The notes under the pieces are model-generated. The model did not search any database. It was given only the letters and a program-made list of their open reading frames with translations, and had not been told where the DNA came from. A stretch of DNA of 64,000 nucleotides from Devosia sp. (lineage in GTDB: Bacteria; Pseudomonadota; Alphaproteobacteria; Rhizobiales; Devosiaceae): the NCBI GenBank assembly GCA_017794705.1, contig CP051235.1, positions 931,010 to 995,009 of the forward strand, given 5' to 3'. Positions 1 to 9,954 of this stretch are shown one piece after another; positions within the stretch are counted from its first letter, which is position 1, and every line of letters starts with the position of its first letter. The translations under genes and the position numbers were made by a program.

Positions 1-1236
1 AAGCTGACCCAACACACTGCGCCCACTCCGGGCCAAAGCGACAAACAGAACCTGGTCATTCCGATCAAGTTCGGTTTGATCGGCCCGAACGGGCAGGAAC
101 TGGAATGGGAAAGCGTTATTGGCGGTCACGTCGAAGGTGACATCATCGTCCTCGACGAGGCGGTTGCAGAACTGACGTTTACGGGTGTCGCCAGCAGGCC
201 TGTGCCTTCGTTGCTGCGCGGCTTTTCCGCGCCGGTGAAACTGAAATCCAACCTAATGCGTGATGATCAGCTGTTCCTGGCGCGGCACGACAAGGATGGG
301 TTCAACCGTTGGCAGGCGCTGCAGGAGGTCGCGCTGCAGCTCATGGTCGATGCGGTCAGAACCGGCGGTGACCTCGATGAAGGCGCCGTTGCGGCGCTGG
401 CGGCGGCGTTGGGCGAAACGCTTGCCGACAAGGAAATGGATGACGCGCTTAAGGCCATGGCGCTGAGCCTGCCCGGCGAACTGGCCGTGGCGAGCGCCGT
501 CGGCCACGATATTGACCCGCAAGCGATTCATGTCGTGCGTCGGGCGCTCCTGGCTTCAGTGGCGCGCCGTATCCAGGGGCCGCTCAGTCAAACACATGCA
601 AGGCTCGCCCTTTCGAGAGACGACAGCCAGGCCATCTCCGCGGTACATGGCCGAACCTTGAAGAATGCCTGTCTCGGGTTGCTGGTCGCAACCGGCAGCG
701 CTGCCCATTCGCAGCTCGCAGCTGAACAGTACTCAGCCGCGTCAAACATGACCGACCGGATGGGCGCACTTGGTGCCAGTGTCGCCAATTGGACCAGCGA
801 GGCCAGGAGCCTTCTCGATAGTTTCGGTGAACGGGTGAAAAGTGATCCGCTGATGGGGGACAAATGGCTTTCTCTCAGCGCGATGCGCCCGGATGACGGG
901 GCGCTGGATGCGGTGAAATCGATCTACAACGGTCCGGATTTCCCGCGCACCAACCCCAACCGCATGCGGTCGCTGATCGGTGCGTTTGCCATGAGCAACG
1001 TGGCGCAGTTCACTAGAACCGACGGAGCCGGATTCGAGTTCGTGGCAGCTGTCTGCAGGGAAGCAGACGGTTACAATCCGCAACTCTCAGCTCGGCTTCT
1101 GACAGCCTTCCGCAGTTGGCGAACATGGGAGCCGAAACGGCGGCAACTGGCGGAGAAAGTGCTACGTGATTTGGCAGAATCAGACGGACTTTCGCGCGAC
1201 CTGACCGATATTCTGACCCGGACACTGGCCGGCTGA
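1..1236 (+). CDS. pepN: Aminopeptidase N, C-terminal part (5' end outside window)
   Basis: The reading frame is open from base 1 and ends at a TGA at 1234-1236, so only the last 411 codons are present. The first residues (KLTQHTAPTPGQ...) match the immunoglobulin-like domain that follows the M1 metallopeptidase catalytic domain of bacterial PepN. The rest is the alpha-helical C-terminal domain, with LARHDKDGFNRWQALQ and the terminal region around RTNPNRMRSLIGAF. PepN is a cytosolic zinc aminopeptidase that removes N-terminal residues from peptides. The HEXXH zinc site lies upstream of the window and cannot be checked. Family assignment is secure; intactness is not testable. Confidence 0.93.
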   Translation, partial: KLTQHTAPTPGQSDKQNLVIPIKFGLIGPNGQELEWESVIGGHVEGDIIVLDEAVAELTFTGVASRPVPSLLRGFSAPVKLKSNLMRDDQLFLARHDKDGFNRWQALQEVALQLMVDAVRTGGDLDEGAVAALAAALGETLADKEMDDALKAMALSLPGELAVASAVGHDIDPQAIHVVRRALLASVARRIQGPLSQTHARLALSRDDSQAISAVHGRTLKNACLGLLVATGSAAHSQLAAEQYSAASNMTDRMGALGASVANWTSEARSLLDSFGERVKSDPLMGDKWLSLSAMRPDDGALDAVKSIYNGPDFPRTNPNRMRSLIGAFAMSNVAQFTRTDGAGFEFVAAVCREADGYNPQLSARLLTAFRSWRTWEPKRRQLAEKVLRDLAESDGLSRDLTDILTRTLAG

Positions 1237-1251
1237 AAAATTTTTTTCAGC
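1232..1251. repeat. AT-centred perfect palindrome overlapping the pepN stop codon
   Basis: Nine bases GCTGAAAAA and their exact reverse complement TTTTTCAGC are separated by two T. The left arm contains the pepN TGA stop. The arms are A/T-rich apart from GCTG/CAGC, so this is a weak terminator at best. It could help end pepN transcription or be a binding site. Confidence 0.45.
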
Positions 1252-1389
1252 GCTAAGGGATTCTGGCGACTCAGGTTTTCGACCGCGGCGCCGTCCAGGA
1301 CCCCAACCTGTCTGGACAAGAGTCTGCGAATTGATTCAAACATTTAGCGGGGCAATCATTTATTAACCATATCAGCTGCGGGGATTGAG

Positions 1390-2763
1390 ATGGGGCATGG
1401 GGGACCGACTTTCGCAAATGGCGGCGCTGCCGCCCAAAGCGGAAGCGAGCGCGACCCGGCCCCTGCACAACATTTGCAACTCTCCCTGATCGTTGTGCTG
1501 ATCGGTCTGGCGGTGGTGCTGAACCTCGCCAGCATCATAGCACCGGAAATTGTCGCCGGCTTCGACGATACCGAACAACAGACGCTCGGCATCGCCCGTC
1601 TAATCGCGCTGGCACTTCTGGCCCTGGTTATCCTGAAAATGTTGCGTCAGAGGAAATCGACCCGCCCCTATCTGCACGAAGCGCTAGATCTGCTGCCGGT
1701 GCCGGCGGCGCTATGGCGCGAAGATGGTTCGCTCGAACACTGCAACGGCGTGATGCAGCGTCTGTTCGGGTGGCCGGAGCGCCTGCCCCTCACCCGGCAG
1801 CAAATCGACCAATTGCGGTTCTGCAATTTTGGCCGTCAGGACGGCGGCAGGTCGGAACAGTTCGAGGTTGAGTCTTCGGAGGGGCGGTTCCTGCATGTTA
1901 CCAACCTCAAACTGACCAATGGCCGTTGCCTTTGTGTGATCAAGGACATTTCTGAACACCGGCAAACCAAAAACCAGCTGGCGGCGAGCCTTGAAGAAAA
2001 CCAGCGCCTCATGCAGCGCTTTCGCGAAGAGGCACTACGGGCGGAGGCCGCGAGCCGCTCCAAGACGGCGTTCCTCGCGCATCTCAGTCACGATATCCGC
2101 ACCCCTCTCAACCACATCATCGGCTTTGCCGAACTGATCCGGAACGAGGCCTTCGGGAACCTGGGCAATCCGCGGTATCACAGCTATCTAGACGACATCA
2201 AAGGCTCGGGTGAGCGTCTGCTGGATGCCTTCGCCGAGGTGCTTGAACTGGCCGAACTTGAAGGCGGACGCCGGGAACTCAAACGCGAGCCGGTCGAAGT
2301 CGCTGCGTTGTTGGGACAAGTCCACCGACGCTTTGCGGCAATTGCGGAGCGGGCCGGGATTGCACTCAACGTGGATGCACCTGACGCCTGTTGGTTGACC
2401 GGCGACCCCCAGCCGCTGGAGCGCATGCTCTGCAATCTCGTCGACAATTCGCTGCGCTTCACGCCGCGTGGCGGCCGGGTGAGCGTCATCGCCTGGGAAT
2501 CCGACAGTGAAATCGTGCTGGAAGTCACGGATAGTGGCATCGGCATACCGCCCCAGCGCATAGAGGAACTGTCGGTGCCTTTCGTGTTGAGCGACGCAGC
2601 GTTCACCCGTGATCATGGCGGAATGGGTCTCGGCATCGCCATTTCGCGAACCATTGCCGAATTGAGCGGCGGGCGGCTTGCAATCGACAGCACACCACCC
2701 CTGGGCACGACAGTTGCCATTTCCCTGCCACGCCTGGCGCGATCGAATACGCAAGCGGCTTGA
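1390..2763 (+). CDS. PAS-domain sensor histidine kinase (orphan)
   Basis: This 457-residue protein has two membrane segments (about residues 30-55 and 67-85), a PAS-like domain (about 95-195), a coiled linker, and a HisKA dimerisation domain. The phospho-accepting His is His234 in SHDIRTPLNHIIGF. The HATPase domain shows the N box (NLVDNSLRF) and G boxes (DSGIGIPP, GMGLGIAISR). It is an inner-membrane kinase that should phosphorylate a response regulator encoded elsewhere, since no regulator gene adjoins it. It lies convergent to glnE with only six bases between the stops. The short extracytoplasmic loop suggests cytoplasmic or membrane sensing. The signal is unknown. Confidence 0.9.
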   Translation: MGHGGPTFANGGAAAQSGSERDPAPAQHLQLSLIVVLIGLAVVLNLASIIAPEIVAGFDDTEQQTLGIARLIALALLALVILKMLRQRKSTRPYLHEALDLLPVPAALWREDGSLEHCNGVMQRLFGWPERLPLTRQQIDQLRFCNFGRQDGGRSEQFEVESSEGRFLHVTNLKLTNGRCLCVIKDISEHRQTKNQLAASLEENQRLMQRFREEALRAEAASRSKTAFLAHLSHDIRTPLNHIIGFAELIRNEAFGNLGNPRYHSYLDDIKGSGERLLDAFAEVLELAELEGGRRELKREPVEVAALLGQVHRRFAAIAERAGIALNVDAPDACWLTGDPQPLERMLCNLVDNSLRFTPRGGRVSVIAWESDSEIVLEVTDSGIGIPPQRIEELSVPFVLSDAAFTRDHGGMGLGIAISRTIAELSGGRLAIDSTPPLGTTVAISLPRLARSNTQAA

Positions 2764-2769
2764 TACTGC

Positions 2770-5649
2770 CTAGCCGGTCCTGACCCAATCAGCGAAGGCC
2801 GCCGATGCCCGGGCCTTCATTTCATCCACATCCGACTCCAGCCGGGCAAAATCCGGAGAATTGGCCGTTCTGGCCAGCAGCGACTTGAAAGCGTCGGTCC
2901 AGCCTTCGGGTTTGAACGGGTTGGTCAAGCACGCGCTCATCACCTGTACGATTCCAGCCATGACGGCATAGTCGTCGGCTAGTGTCTCCCCTTGCACCAG
3001 CACTCCAGACCTTCCCAGATTCCGCAGGATCGCTTCGGTGTCGCCCCGGACATCGCGAAGCGTGGCTCCGTCCAACAGCACTGCGGACTGAGCGATGAAA
3101 TCGAGATCCATCAGCCCTCCGTCGGCCAGTTTGAGGTCGAACGGATGGCGCGGTGGCCGGTCCTTGAGCAATCGCATGCGCATGTCGAGCACGTCGGCCA
3201 GCACCTTTGTCCGGTCTCTTGGCCGCGCGAAGATCTCATCGAGCATCTGGTCGATCTGGTCGCCAAAACCGGGATCGGCGCAGATGACCCTCGCACGTGA
3301 CAGGGCAAGATGCTCCCAGGTCCATGCCTTTTCGGCCTGGTAGCTGTCGAAGGCGGAAAGCGAGGTCGCCACCGGCCCTGCATTGCCTGACGGACGCAGG
3401 CGCATATCCACTTCGTACAACACGCCGGTCGCGGTCGGAGCGGAAATGGCCGCGATCAAACGTTGGGTCAGGCGGGTGAAATATTGTACAGTTCCCAGCG
3501 GCTTTGCCCCGTCTGATTCCTGTTCGCCCTCGGGGACATCGTACAGCAGGATGATGTCGAGATCTGAGCTCACCGACAGGTCCCGGCTGCCCAACCGGCC
3601 GAAGCCGACCAGCGCCACGCGGGCGCCTTCGATGTACCCGTGCCTTTCTGCAAGCTGTTTGCGAGTGTCCTCGAACAGGCGGCTCAGCAGCGTGTCGGCG
3701 ATGGTCGTGAACTGGCGCCCCGCCTGTTGGGCGGAAATTGCGCCAGAGATCAGCCCGGCCGAGATCAGGAACATGTGCTCCTGGCCAAGAATCCGGGCAC
3801 GGTCGATCAGGTCCTCGAAACCGTCCGCCTCATCAAGGAAGCTGTTCAGCTTTTCGGACAGAACCACCGGGTCCACGACCTCTTCCGAGCGTGTGGGATC
3901 GATCAGCCCGTCCAGAATGTGGGCACGGCGTATGACCGCCTCGGCCATCTTCGGGGCGGAAGCCATGAAGGCGACGAGCAATCTGCACAGTTCATTGTGG
4001 GAACGCAGCATGGCGAAGAACTGAACCCCGGCCGGCAGCCTCGAAAGGAAATTGTCGAAGTTCGCCAGTGCCACATCAGCATTGCCGGCTTCGGCAAAGG
4101 TTTCCAATAGAACCGGCAGAAGTTCGGTCAGGTGCGCACGGGACGTCGCCGAGCGGGTGGCGGCATAAGAGCCATAGTGCCACTTGCGCACCAGCGCGGA
4201 AGCCTTCTGCGGATCGTTGAACCCCATGCTGGTGAGCGTATCGAGCGTGCCGGGATCATCGTCGGTGCCGGTGAAGACAAGATCGCCTGTCTGGCTGGAG
4301 AGGCTGGTGCCTTCCGTGAACAGGTTGGTGTAGCTGTCAGTGACACGATCCAGTGCGGCTCGGTAGTCAGTTTCGAATTCCGCCAGGTCTTCGTACCCCA
4401 TCAACGCTGCGATGCTTGAGAGGCCGCTGTCATCTTCAGGCAGAATATGAGTTTGCTCGTCATTCTGCATCTGAACACGGTTCTCCACGGCGCGCAGGAA
4501 CCAGTAAGTTTTCGTCAGTTGATCAGCGGTCTCCCGGCTGATCCAGTTATCTTCAGCCAGGGCCGCCAGAGCGCTGGACGTCGGGCGAACGCGCAGCCCG
4601 GGCTCGCGGCCGCCGGCAATCAGCTGCTGAGTTTGCGTGAAGAACTCGATCTCGCGAATGCCACCGCGACCCAGCTTCACATTGTGCCCGGCAAGACGCA
4701 GTCCGCCCACGTTGCGCGCGATGTTGATCTGGCGCTTCATGGCCTGGATGTCTGCAATGGCAACAAAATCGAGGTGCTTGCGCCAGACGAAGGGAGCCAG
4801 CTCTGCCAGGAATTCGGTGCCCAATTTGAGATCGCCTGCGCAGGGCCGGGCCTTGATCCAGGCGGCGCGCTCCCAGTTCTGCCCGCGGCTTTCGTAGTAG
4901 GTCAGCGCCGCATCGGTGCTCAGTGCCACCGGGGTCGAACCGGGATCGGGCCGCAATCGCAAGTCCGTGCGAAAAACATAGCCGTGCTCGGTGCGGTCTT
5001 CCATCAGTGCAGCAAGGCGTTGGACTATGCGGGACCAGGTTTTCGATGCCTCACCGGGCTCGGCAAGCACATCGGCGGAGCGATCAAAGAAGGCAACGAT
5101 GTCGATGTCCGAAGAGTAGTTCAGTTCCTGTCCGCCGTGCTTGCCCAGCGCGAAAACGGCAAGTCCGCAATCGGAGGCAGTTCTTCGTTGCGCGTCATCC
5201 GAGAATTTTCCGCCTTCGATGGCGCGGGCGATGAGAAACTCAAGTCCGGCGTGCAGCGACGCGTCGGCCAGATCGCTCAAGGCACGGGTCGCCTGTTCGG
5301 TCGTCCATCGCCCGCCGATTTCCGCCAGGGCGCAGGTCAGGGCCATGTGACCCTTCGCGTCACGTAGGGCCGCACCGAGCTCGGCTTCCTCAGCTATCGA
5401 AGTGCCGGCAGACGTCACGTCTTCCAGACAGATCTTCGCAGAGTGGTCGGGGCCCTGATCAAGCAGGTCTGCGAGGAACTCTGGATGCTTGCGGCACAAT
5501 TCGGCCAGATACGGCGCGCGCTTGCCGGCTGACACGACAAATTCGAGGTTTGCCTCAATCGTGGCACGGGGTTCCGGTTCAACCGCATTCAGCCAATCCG
5601 GCTTTTCGACCGGACCCGCCGCCGGAATGAAGCTCCAGCCATCAGGCAT
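2770..5649 (-). CDS. glnE: Bifunctional glutamine synthetase adenylyltransferase/deadenylase
   Basis: The 959-residue protein has the usual GlnE length and its two-fold nucleotidyltransferase layout. The N-terminal domain carries ELNYSSDIDIVAFFD and the C-terminal domain carries DLSVSSDLDIILLYD, each with the S-S-D-x-D metal-binding motif. The family adenylylates glutamine synthetase to switch it off and removes AMP when nitrogen is short, responding to PII and glutamine. ATG start at 5649. The gene follows the histidine kinase gene on the same strand after 23 bases, so it may be co-transcribed with that two-component system. Confidence 0.96.
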   Translation of the reverse strand: MPDGWSFIPAAGPVEKPDWLNAVEPEPRATIEANLEFVVSAGKRAPYLAELCRKHPEFLADLLDQGPDHSAKICLEDVTSAGTSIAEEAELGAALRDAKGHMALTCALAEIGGRWTTEQATRALSDLADASLHAGLEFLIARAIEGGKFSDDAQRRTASDCGLAVFALGKHGGQELNYSSDIDIVAFFDRSADVLAEPGEASKTWSRIVQRLAALMEDRTEHGYVFRTDLRLRPDPGSTPVALSTDAALTYYESRGQNWERAAWIKARPCAGDLKLGTEFLAELAPFVWRKHLDFVAIADIQAMKRQINIARNVGGLRLAGHNVKLGRGGIREIEFFTQTQQLIAGGREPGLRVRPTSSALAALAEDNWISRETADQLTKTYWFLRAVENRVQMQNDEQTHILPEDDSGLSSIAALMGYEDLAEFETDYRAALDRVTDSYTNLFTEGTSLSSQTGDLVFTGTDDDPGTLDTLTSMGFNDPQKASALVRKWHYGSYAATRSATSRAHLTELLPVLLETFAEAGNADVALANFDNFLSRLPAGVQFFAMLRSHNELCRLLVAFMASAPKMAEAVIRRAHILDGLIDPTRSEEVVDPVVLSEKLNSFLDEADGFEDLIDRARILGQEHMFLISAGLISGAISAQQAGRQFTTIADTLLSRLFEDTRKQLAERHGYIEGARVALVGFGRLGSRDLSVSSDLDIILLYDVPEGEQESDGAKPLGTVQYFTRLTQRLIAAISAPTATGVLYEVDMRLRPSGNAGPVATSLSAFDSYQAEKAWTWEHLALSRARVICADPGFGDQIDQMLDEIFARPRDRTKVLADVLDMRMRLLKDRPPRHPFDLKLADGGLMDLDFIAQSAVLLDGATLRDVRGDTEAILRNLGRSGVLVQGETLADDYAVMAGIVQVMSACLTNPFKPEGWTDAFKSLLARTANSPDFARLESDVDEMKARASAAFADWVRTG

Positions 5650-5672
5650 CGGCCGCCCCTTGTGCAGACGGA

Positions 5673-7100
5673 TCAGAGTCGGCGGGGCAAGGAGAGGACG
5701 GCACGCACGCCCGGCGCATTATCTTCGAGCTTGAATGTACCCTTGTGCAAGCGGGCGACTGCCGAGACGAGCGCGAGCCCCAGGCCGGAGCCGGGTTCGG
5801 TGCGGCTCTTTTCAAGCCGTACGAAACGTTCCATAGCCCGCTCACGATCCGATTCGGGGATGCCCGGTCCATTGTCGGCAACCTCGACGACGATACGGTC
5901 GTCACTGCTCTTGGCTGAAATGCGAACAACGGGTGCAGGCTCTGCGTCTTTTGTTTCCGATCGAATGGCGTACTTTAGGGCGTTCTCGATCAGGTTCACA
6001 ACCACCTGACCCAGCAGTTCACGGTTGGCATGAAGGTGAAGATCGTCCTCCACCTCGGTGATGAGCTTGCCGCCCTCTTCTTCAGCCGCCGGCTCATAAA
6101 GTTCCGCAAGATCGCGGATGATGGCGCTGAGGTCGGTGTCGGAGAAGGCGCCCGACGGTGTACCGGCCTCTGCGCGGGCGATCATCAGAAGGGCGTTGAA
6201 AGTGCGGATCAGTTGATCGCTTTCCGCGATGGTGGATTCAAGCGCCGCGATGCGCTTTGCCTCGTCCGCCTCATCCCGAAGTGCCGCTTCTGCACGGTTG
6301 CGGAGGCGGGTCAATGGCGTCTTGAGGTCGTGAGCGACATTGTCGGTGACCTCCTTAAGGCCCTGCATGAGTTGTTCGATACGGTCCAGCATTTCGTTGA
6401 GGCTGGAGGCCAGTGCGTCGAATTCGTCGTTGCGTTTTGTCACCGGCACGCGCTCAGAAAGGTTGCCGGACATGATCTTTTGTGACGTCGCACTGATCCC
6501 GTCGATGCGGCGCAGCACGCGCATCGCGGTGAGGCCGCCCGCCAGAACCGACAGAAGCACGATACCAATCACCGCCACGACGAAACCGCCGAAAATAATA
6601 GCGGTGAAGCCGCGGCGTTCCACAATGTCGCGCCCGACCACCAGTCTGAAACCGCTTTCGAGTTCGACGGTGCGCACCAGCGCCTGCCCGTCTTCGTGTT
6701 CCTGGCCGGGAGCGGATTGCGGCGCATCTCCGAAAACGCGCTCACGGTCATATTCGAACGTGTAGATGCCTTCGGTCGACAAAACACCGGGAGGGAAATT
6801 GGCGACGTTTCCGGCGACCATCTGGCCAACCTCGGTGCCAAGGTAGTAAATGCCGGGACCGGGACGGCTTGCGAGCCGCTGAACTGCAAAAGCCAGGGCG
6901 CGGATGCCCTGATTAGCGTCGATTTGCTGCAGCTGGGCAATTTCGCGATCGATGTCGCGGGTCTGTTGACGCTGGATGGCATAGGAGGATTGAAAGGCCA
7001 TGTAGCCGAGCAGTACCACCGAGAAGACCACAAAGATCAGGATGAACAGGGCTGTCAGCCGGACCGTTGTCGTGCGCCAGATTTGACTAAGCTTAGTCAC
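5673..7100 (-). CDS. HAMP-domain sensor histidine kinase, partner of the adjacent regulator
   Basis: The 475-residue membrane kinase has TM1 (about residues 13-35), a periplasmic sensor region of about 130 residues, TM2 (about 166-190), HAMP (about 190-245), HisKA with His257 in AHDLKTPLTRLRNR, and a HATPase domain with NLIENALKY, DNGPGIPE and GSGLGLAL. Its start overlaps the end of the response regulator gene by eight bases, so the two are translationally coupled. The operon context beside degP and the cytochrome c maturation genes suggests envelope sensing. That role is inferred; the signal is unknown. Confidence 0.93.
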   Translation of the reverse strand: MTKLSQIWRTTTVRLTALFILIFVVFSVVLLGYMAFQSSYAIQRQQTRDIDREIAQLQQIDANQGIRALAFAVQRLASRPGPGIYYLGTEVGQMVAGNVANFPPGVLSTEGIYTFEYDRERVFGDAPQSAPGQEHEDGQALVRTVELESGFRLVVGRDIVERRGFTAIIFGGFVVAVIGIVLLSVLAGGLTAMRVLRRIDGISATSQKIMSGNLSERVPVTKRNDEFDALASSLNEMLDRIEQLMQGLKEVTDNVAHDLKTPLTRLRNRAEAALRDEADEAKRIAALESTIAESDQLIRTFNALLMIARAEAGTPSGAFSDTDLSAIIRDLAELYEPAAEEEGGKLITEVEDDLHLHANRELLGQVVVNLIENALKYAIRSETKDAEPAPVVRISAKSSDDRIVVEVADNGPGIPESDRERAMERFVRLEKSRTEPGSGLGLALVSAVARLHKGTFKLEDNAPGVRAVLSLPRRL

Positions 7101-7764
7101 GGATCATGTAGCCTGCGCCACGAATGGTCTGCAAAAGCTGGACCTTCTGGCCGCGATCGACTTTTGAACGCAGCCGCGACATGTGCACATCGATGACGTT
7201 GGTCTGTGGATCGAAATGATAGTCCCAGACGTTTTCGAGCAGCATCGTGCGCGTCACGACCTGACCGGAATGTTTCATCAGGTATTCGAGGAGCCGGAAC
7301 TCGCGGGGCTGCAGCAGGATTTCCTCATCCCCGCGCATGACCTTGCGGGCCAACCTGTCGAGTGTCAGGTCACCAACCTTGTAGGACGTGTCGGCCTCAG
7401 CGGGACTGGCGCGGCGCGCAAGGACCTCGATGCGGGCCAGCAATTCTGAAAAAGCGTAGGGTTTGGTCAGGTAGTCGTCGCCACCAGCACGTAGGCCGGT
7501 CACCCGGTCGTCGACCTCGCCCAGAGCCGACAGGATCAGAACCGGTGTGCGATCGCCCTCGGCGCGAAGAGATTCAACGATGGAAAGCCCGTCACGACGC
7601 GGAAGCATGCGATCCACAATCAGCACGTCGTAATCCATGCCGGAGGCCATCGCGTAGCCGGTTTCTCCGTCTCCGGCGTGATGGCTGACATGGCCCGCCT
7701 CATCCAAGGCCTGGATGAGGTATTTTGCGGCTTCGCTGTCGTCTTCGATGACCAGGATTTTCAT
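7093..7764 (-). CDS. OmpR/PhoB-family response regulator
   Basis: This 223-residue protein has an N-terminal receiver domain with the acidic pair EDD, phospho-acceptor Asp51 in LIVDRMLPRRDG and the conserved Lys in LTKPYAF. A C-terminal winged-helix DNA-binding domain follows (about 125-222, ending RGAGYMIRD). It should be the phosphorylation target of the overlapping kinase gene. degP lies upstream on the same strand, and the gap of about 90 bases leaves room for a separate promoter. Confidence 0.95.
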   Translation of the reverse strand: MKILVIEDDSEAAKYLIQALDEAGHVSHHAGDGETGYAMASGMDYDVLIVDRMLPRRDGLSIVESLRAEGDRTPVLILSALGEVDDRVTGLRAGGDDYLTKPYAFSELLARIEVLARRASPAEADTSYKVGDLTLDRLARKVMRGDEEILLQPREFRLLEYLMKHSGQVVTRTMLLENVWDYHFDPQTNVIDVHMSRLRSKVDRGQKVQLLQTIRGAGYMIRD

Positions 7765-7856
7765 GAGACGACCCTATTCAAAGCCGTGCGGAGAAACAAT
7801 CTGCGGCCCCGGCGGTGGGGGGACATCCGCCGGAACCGCAGTAATTTGCCGGGCGG

Positions 7857-9350
7857 TTAGGACAGGGGCAACCCGACAAAACGAACAGCCCCGTCGCGCT
7901 CAACCTTGAGCAGGATATTGGCGCGTCCGGACTGCTGGACTGAGGCCGCGGCGGCTTCAAAGTCATCCTGCGAAGACAGTTCCGTCTTGTTGGCTTCAAG
8001 GATCACGTCGCCAGGGCGAAAGTTGGCTGCAGCGGCGATCGATTCAGGCTCGACCTCTTCAACGAGCACGCCATCGCCGTTCGGGTTCGGCGTGAGAGCC
8101 AGGCCCACATCGGTCGGCACGGGCTCGGCCGGTACGGCCGGAGGGGTGGCTTCCTGTCGTTCCTCGAGCGCTGCGACATCAAGGGTCGCCAGAGCAATGG
8201 TGAAGTCCATTTCCTGATTGTCGCGCCACACGGTGATGTCGACCTCGGTGCCCGGATCGATGCGCGAAATGGTGCGCGACAGGTCGACCGGATCCTCAAT
8301 CGGCTCGCCGTTGACAGCGATGATCACGTCTCCGGACTGAATACCCGCCTGTTCGGCCGGGCTGCCCGGTGTGGGAACCGTCACGAGTGCGCCCATGGCC
8401 TCGGACAAGCCGAGACTTTCGGCCAGGGACTGGTTGACGCCCTGCAGGTTAACCCCGAGGAAGCCACGTGTGACCATACCGTCGTCCATCAGGTCGGTGA
8501 TGACCTGCTGCACGGTATTGGCGGGGATCGCAAAGGCAATGCCCACGTTGCCGCCATTGGGGGAGAAGATGGCGGTGTTGACACCCACCACTTCGCCTTC
8601 AACGTTGAATGCGGGGCCGCCGGAGTTGCCACGGTTAATGGCGGCATCGACCTGGATAAAGTCGCCGTAGGAGCTCGGGTTGATGTCGCGGCCGCGAGCC
8701 GAAACGATGCCGGCGGTGACGGTGCCGCCCAGGCCGAACGGATTGCCGACGGCAACCACCCAGTCACCGACACGGACTTCGGTTTCGGAAAATTCGACGT
8801 ACGGCAGATCGCTGGCGCCGTCGATCTTGAGCAGGGCAAGATCGGTACGTTCGTCGCTTCCGATCAGGGTCGCCGGCATTTCCTCACCATTGTCGAAGGT
8901 GACTGTAACGGTGTCTGCGTTGGCGACCACGTGATTGTTGGTCACCACATAGCCGTCAGCGGAAATGACGAAACCGGAGCCTGATGCCTGGAACTGGCGC
9001 GTACGCGGACCTTGTTCGCCACGCGGATCGCCGAACTGCTGACCGAACTGGTCAAAGAATTCGCGGAAAGGGTGATCTTCCGGCAGGTCGGGGAAATCGA
9101 ACTGGAAATTGGGTCCGTTGCCGAAACGCCGGACTTCCTGCTCGCCGTCAACCTTGATTGACACAACGGCGGGGGAAACGGCTTCGACCAGATCGGCAAA
9201 ACCGGAGGGCATTGCCGACTGGGCGTTGATCTGTGCGGTGGCAGTGTGGCTTGTCAGCGCCATGCCAGTCAGCCCCGAGAGGGCGACAATCGCGGTCAAA
9301 GACGCCGCGGTCAGCCAGGGGCGGGTTTTGATGGTGTTCAGGTGAACCAT
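7857..9350 (-). CDS. degP: Periplasmic serine protease/chaperone of the DegP (HtrA, Do) family
   Basis: The protein has 497 residues when started at the ATG at 9350. That ATG is preceded by a good GAAGGAG ribosome site and starts a signal peptide (MVHLNTIKTRPWLTAASL...). An in-frame upstream extension to 9542 has no such support. The catalytic triad is visible as His140 (TNNHVV), Asp170 (RTDLALLKI) and Ser243 (NRGNSGGPAF). Two PDZ domains follow (about 275-370 and 400-495). The enzyme degrades or refolds damaged periplasmic proteins. Its position between the ccm genes and a two-component pair matches a rhizobial gene order and suggests stress control. Confidence 0.96.
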   Translation of the reverse strand: MVHLNTIKTRPWLTAASLTAIVALSGLTGMALTSHTATAQINAQSAMPSGFADLVEAVSPAVVSIKVDGEQEVRRFGNGPNFQFDFPDLPEDHPFREFFDQFGQQFGDPRGEQGPRTRQFQASGSGFVISADGYVVTNNHVVANADTVTVTFDNGEEMPATLIGSDERTDLALLKIDGASDLPYVEFSETEVRVGDWVVAVGNPFGLGGTVTAGIVSARGRDINPSSYGDFIQVDAAINRGNSGGPAFNVEGEVVGVNTAIFSPNGGNVGIAFAIPANTVQQVITDLMDDGMVTRGFLGVNLQGVNQSLAESLGLSEAMGALVTVPTPGSPAEQAGIQSGDVIIAVNGEPIEDPVDLSRTISRIDPGTEVDITVWRDNQEMDFTIALATLDVAALEERQEATPPAVPAEPVPTDVGLALTPNPNGDGVLVEEVEPESIAAAANFRPGDVILEANKTELSSQDDFEAAAASVQQSGRANILLKVERDGAVRFVGLPLS

Positions 9351-9501
9351 GCAACAACACTCCTTCAGTGGTGCGTTCAACAGTGCATGGACCTGATAAC
9401 GCGGCGCACCTTTCCCGGATGTGTCGCTGACATTAAACTTCTGTAATGCTTGGGACGAAGTTGAGGCAGAATGGGGCCGAAAACTCGCGCGGTTCCCGGC
9501 T

Positions 9502-9954
9502 CTATTCTGAACGCAGCGAGTCCAGCGCGGCTTTTTCCTCATTCGAGAGGTTTGTTGGCTCGGGCTGCCGACTCTGACGCCCCCGCATGAAGAGCAAGAC
9601 TACCCCCGCAATCAGGAGCACGGGCACGCTGCCCCAAAGCAGTACCGTGTGCCAACCCATCACCGGGTTAAGCAGCACATATTCTCCATACCGGGCCACT
9701 ACGTAACTGAGCACTTCCTGATCCGAATCGCCTTCAACCAGCCTTTCCCGGACAAGCAGTCGCAGATCACGTGCCAGATCTGCATCGCTATCGTCGATGG
9801 ACTGGTTTTGGCAGACCAGACACCTGAGTTCCGCCGAAATTTCCCGGGCACGCACTTCCAACACCGGATCATCGAGCACCTCATCGGGGTTCACAGCTAC
9901 CGCGATACCCGTCAGGAAAGGCAAGACAAGCAATGCGACAAGCAGGCGCTTCAT
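9502..9954 (-). CDS. ccmH: Cytochrome c maturation protein CcmH (CycL)
   Basis: This 150-residue protein has a signal peptide (MKRLLVALLVLPFLTGIAVA), the haem-lyase thiol motif LRCLVCQNQSI with both cysteines, and a C-terminal transmembrane helix (about 105-125). CcmH is the membrane-anchored thioredox component that keeps apocytochrome c CXXCH cysteines reduced and passes them to CcmF. The start overlaps the ccmF stop by four bases. This short form lacks the TPR domain, which is supplied by the separate ccmI gene, as usual in alphaproteobacteria. Confidence 0.96.
   Translation of the reverse strand: MKRLLVALLVLPFLTGIAVAVNPDEVLDDPVLEVRAREISAELRCLVCQNQSIDDSDADLARDLRLLVRERLVEGDSDQEVLSYVVARYGEYVLLNPVMGWHTVLLWGSVPVLLIAGVVLLFMRGRQSRQPEPTNLSNEEKAALDSLRSE

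Noticed and set aside
4447-5367. 306-codon plus-strand frame inside glnE
   Set aside because: Fully antisense to a well-conserved gene, with no domain or ribosome site; a by-product of GC-rich codon use.
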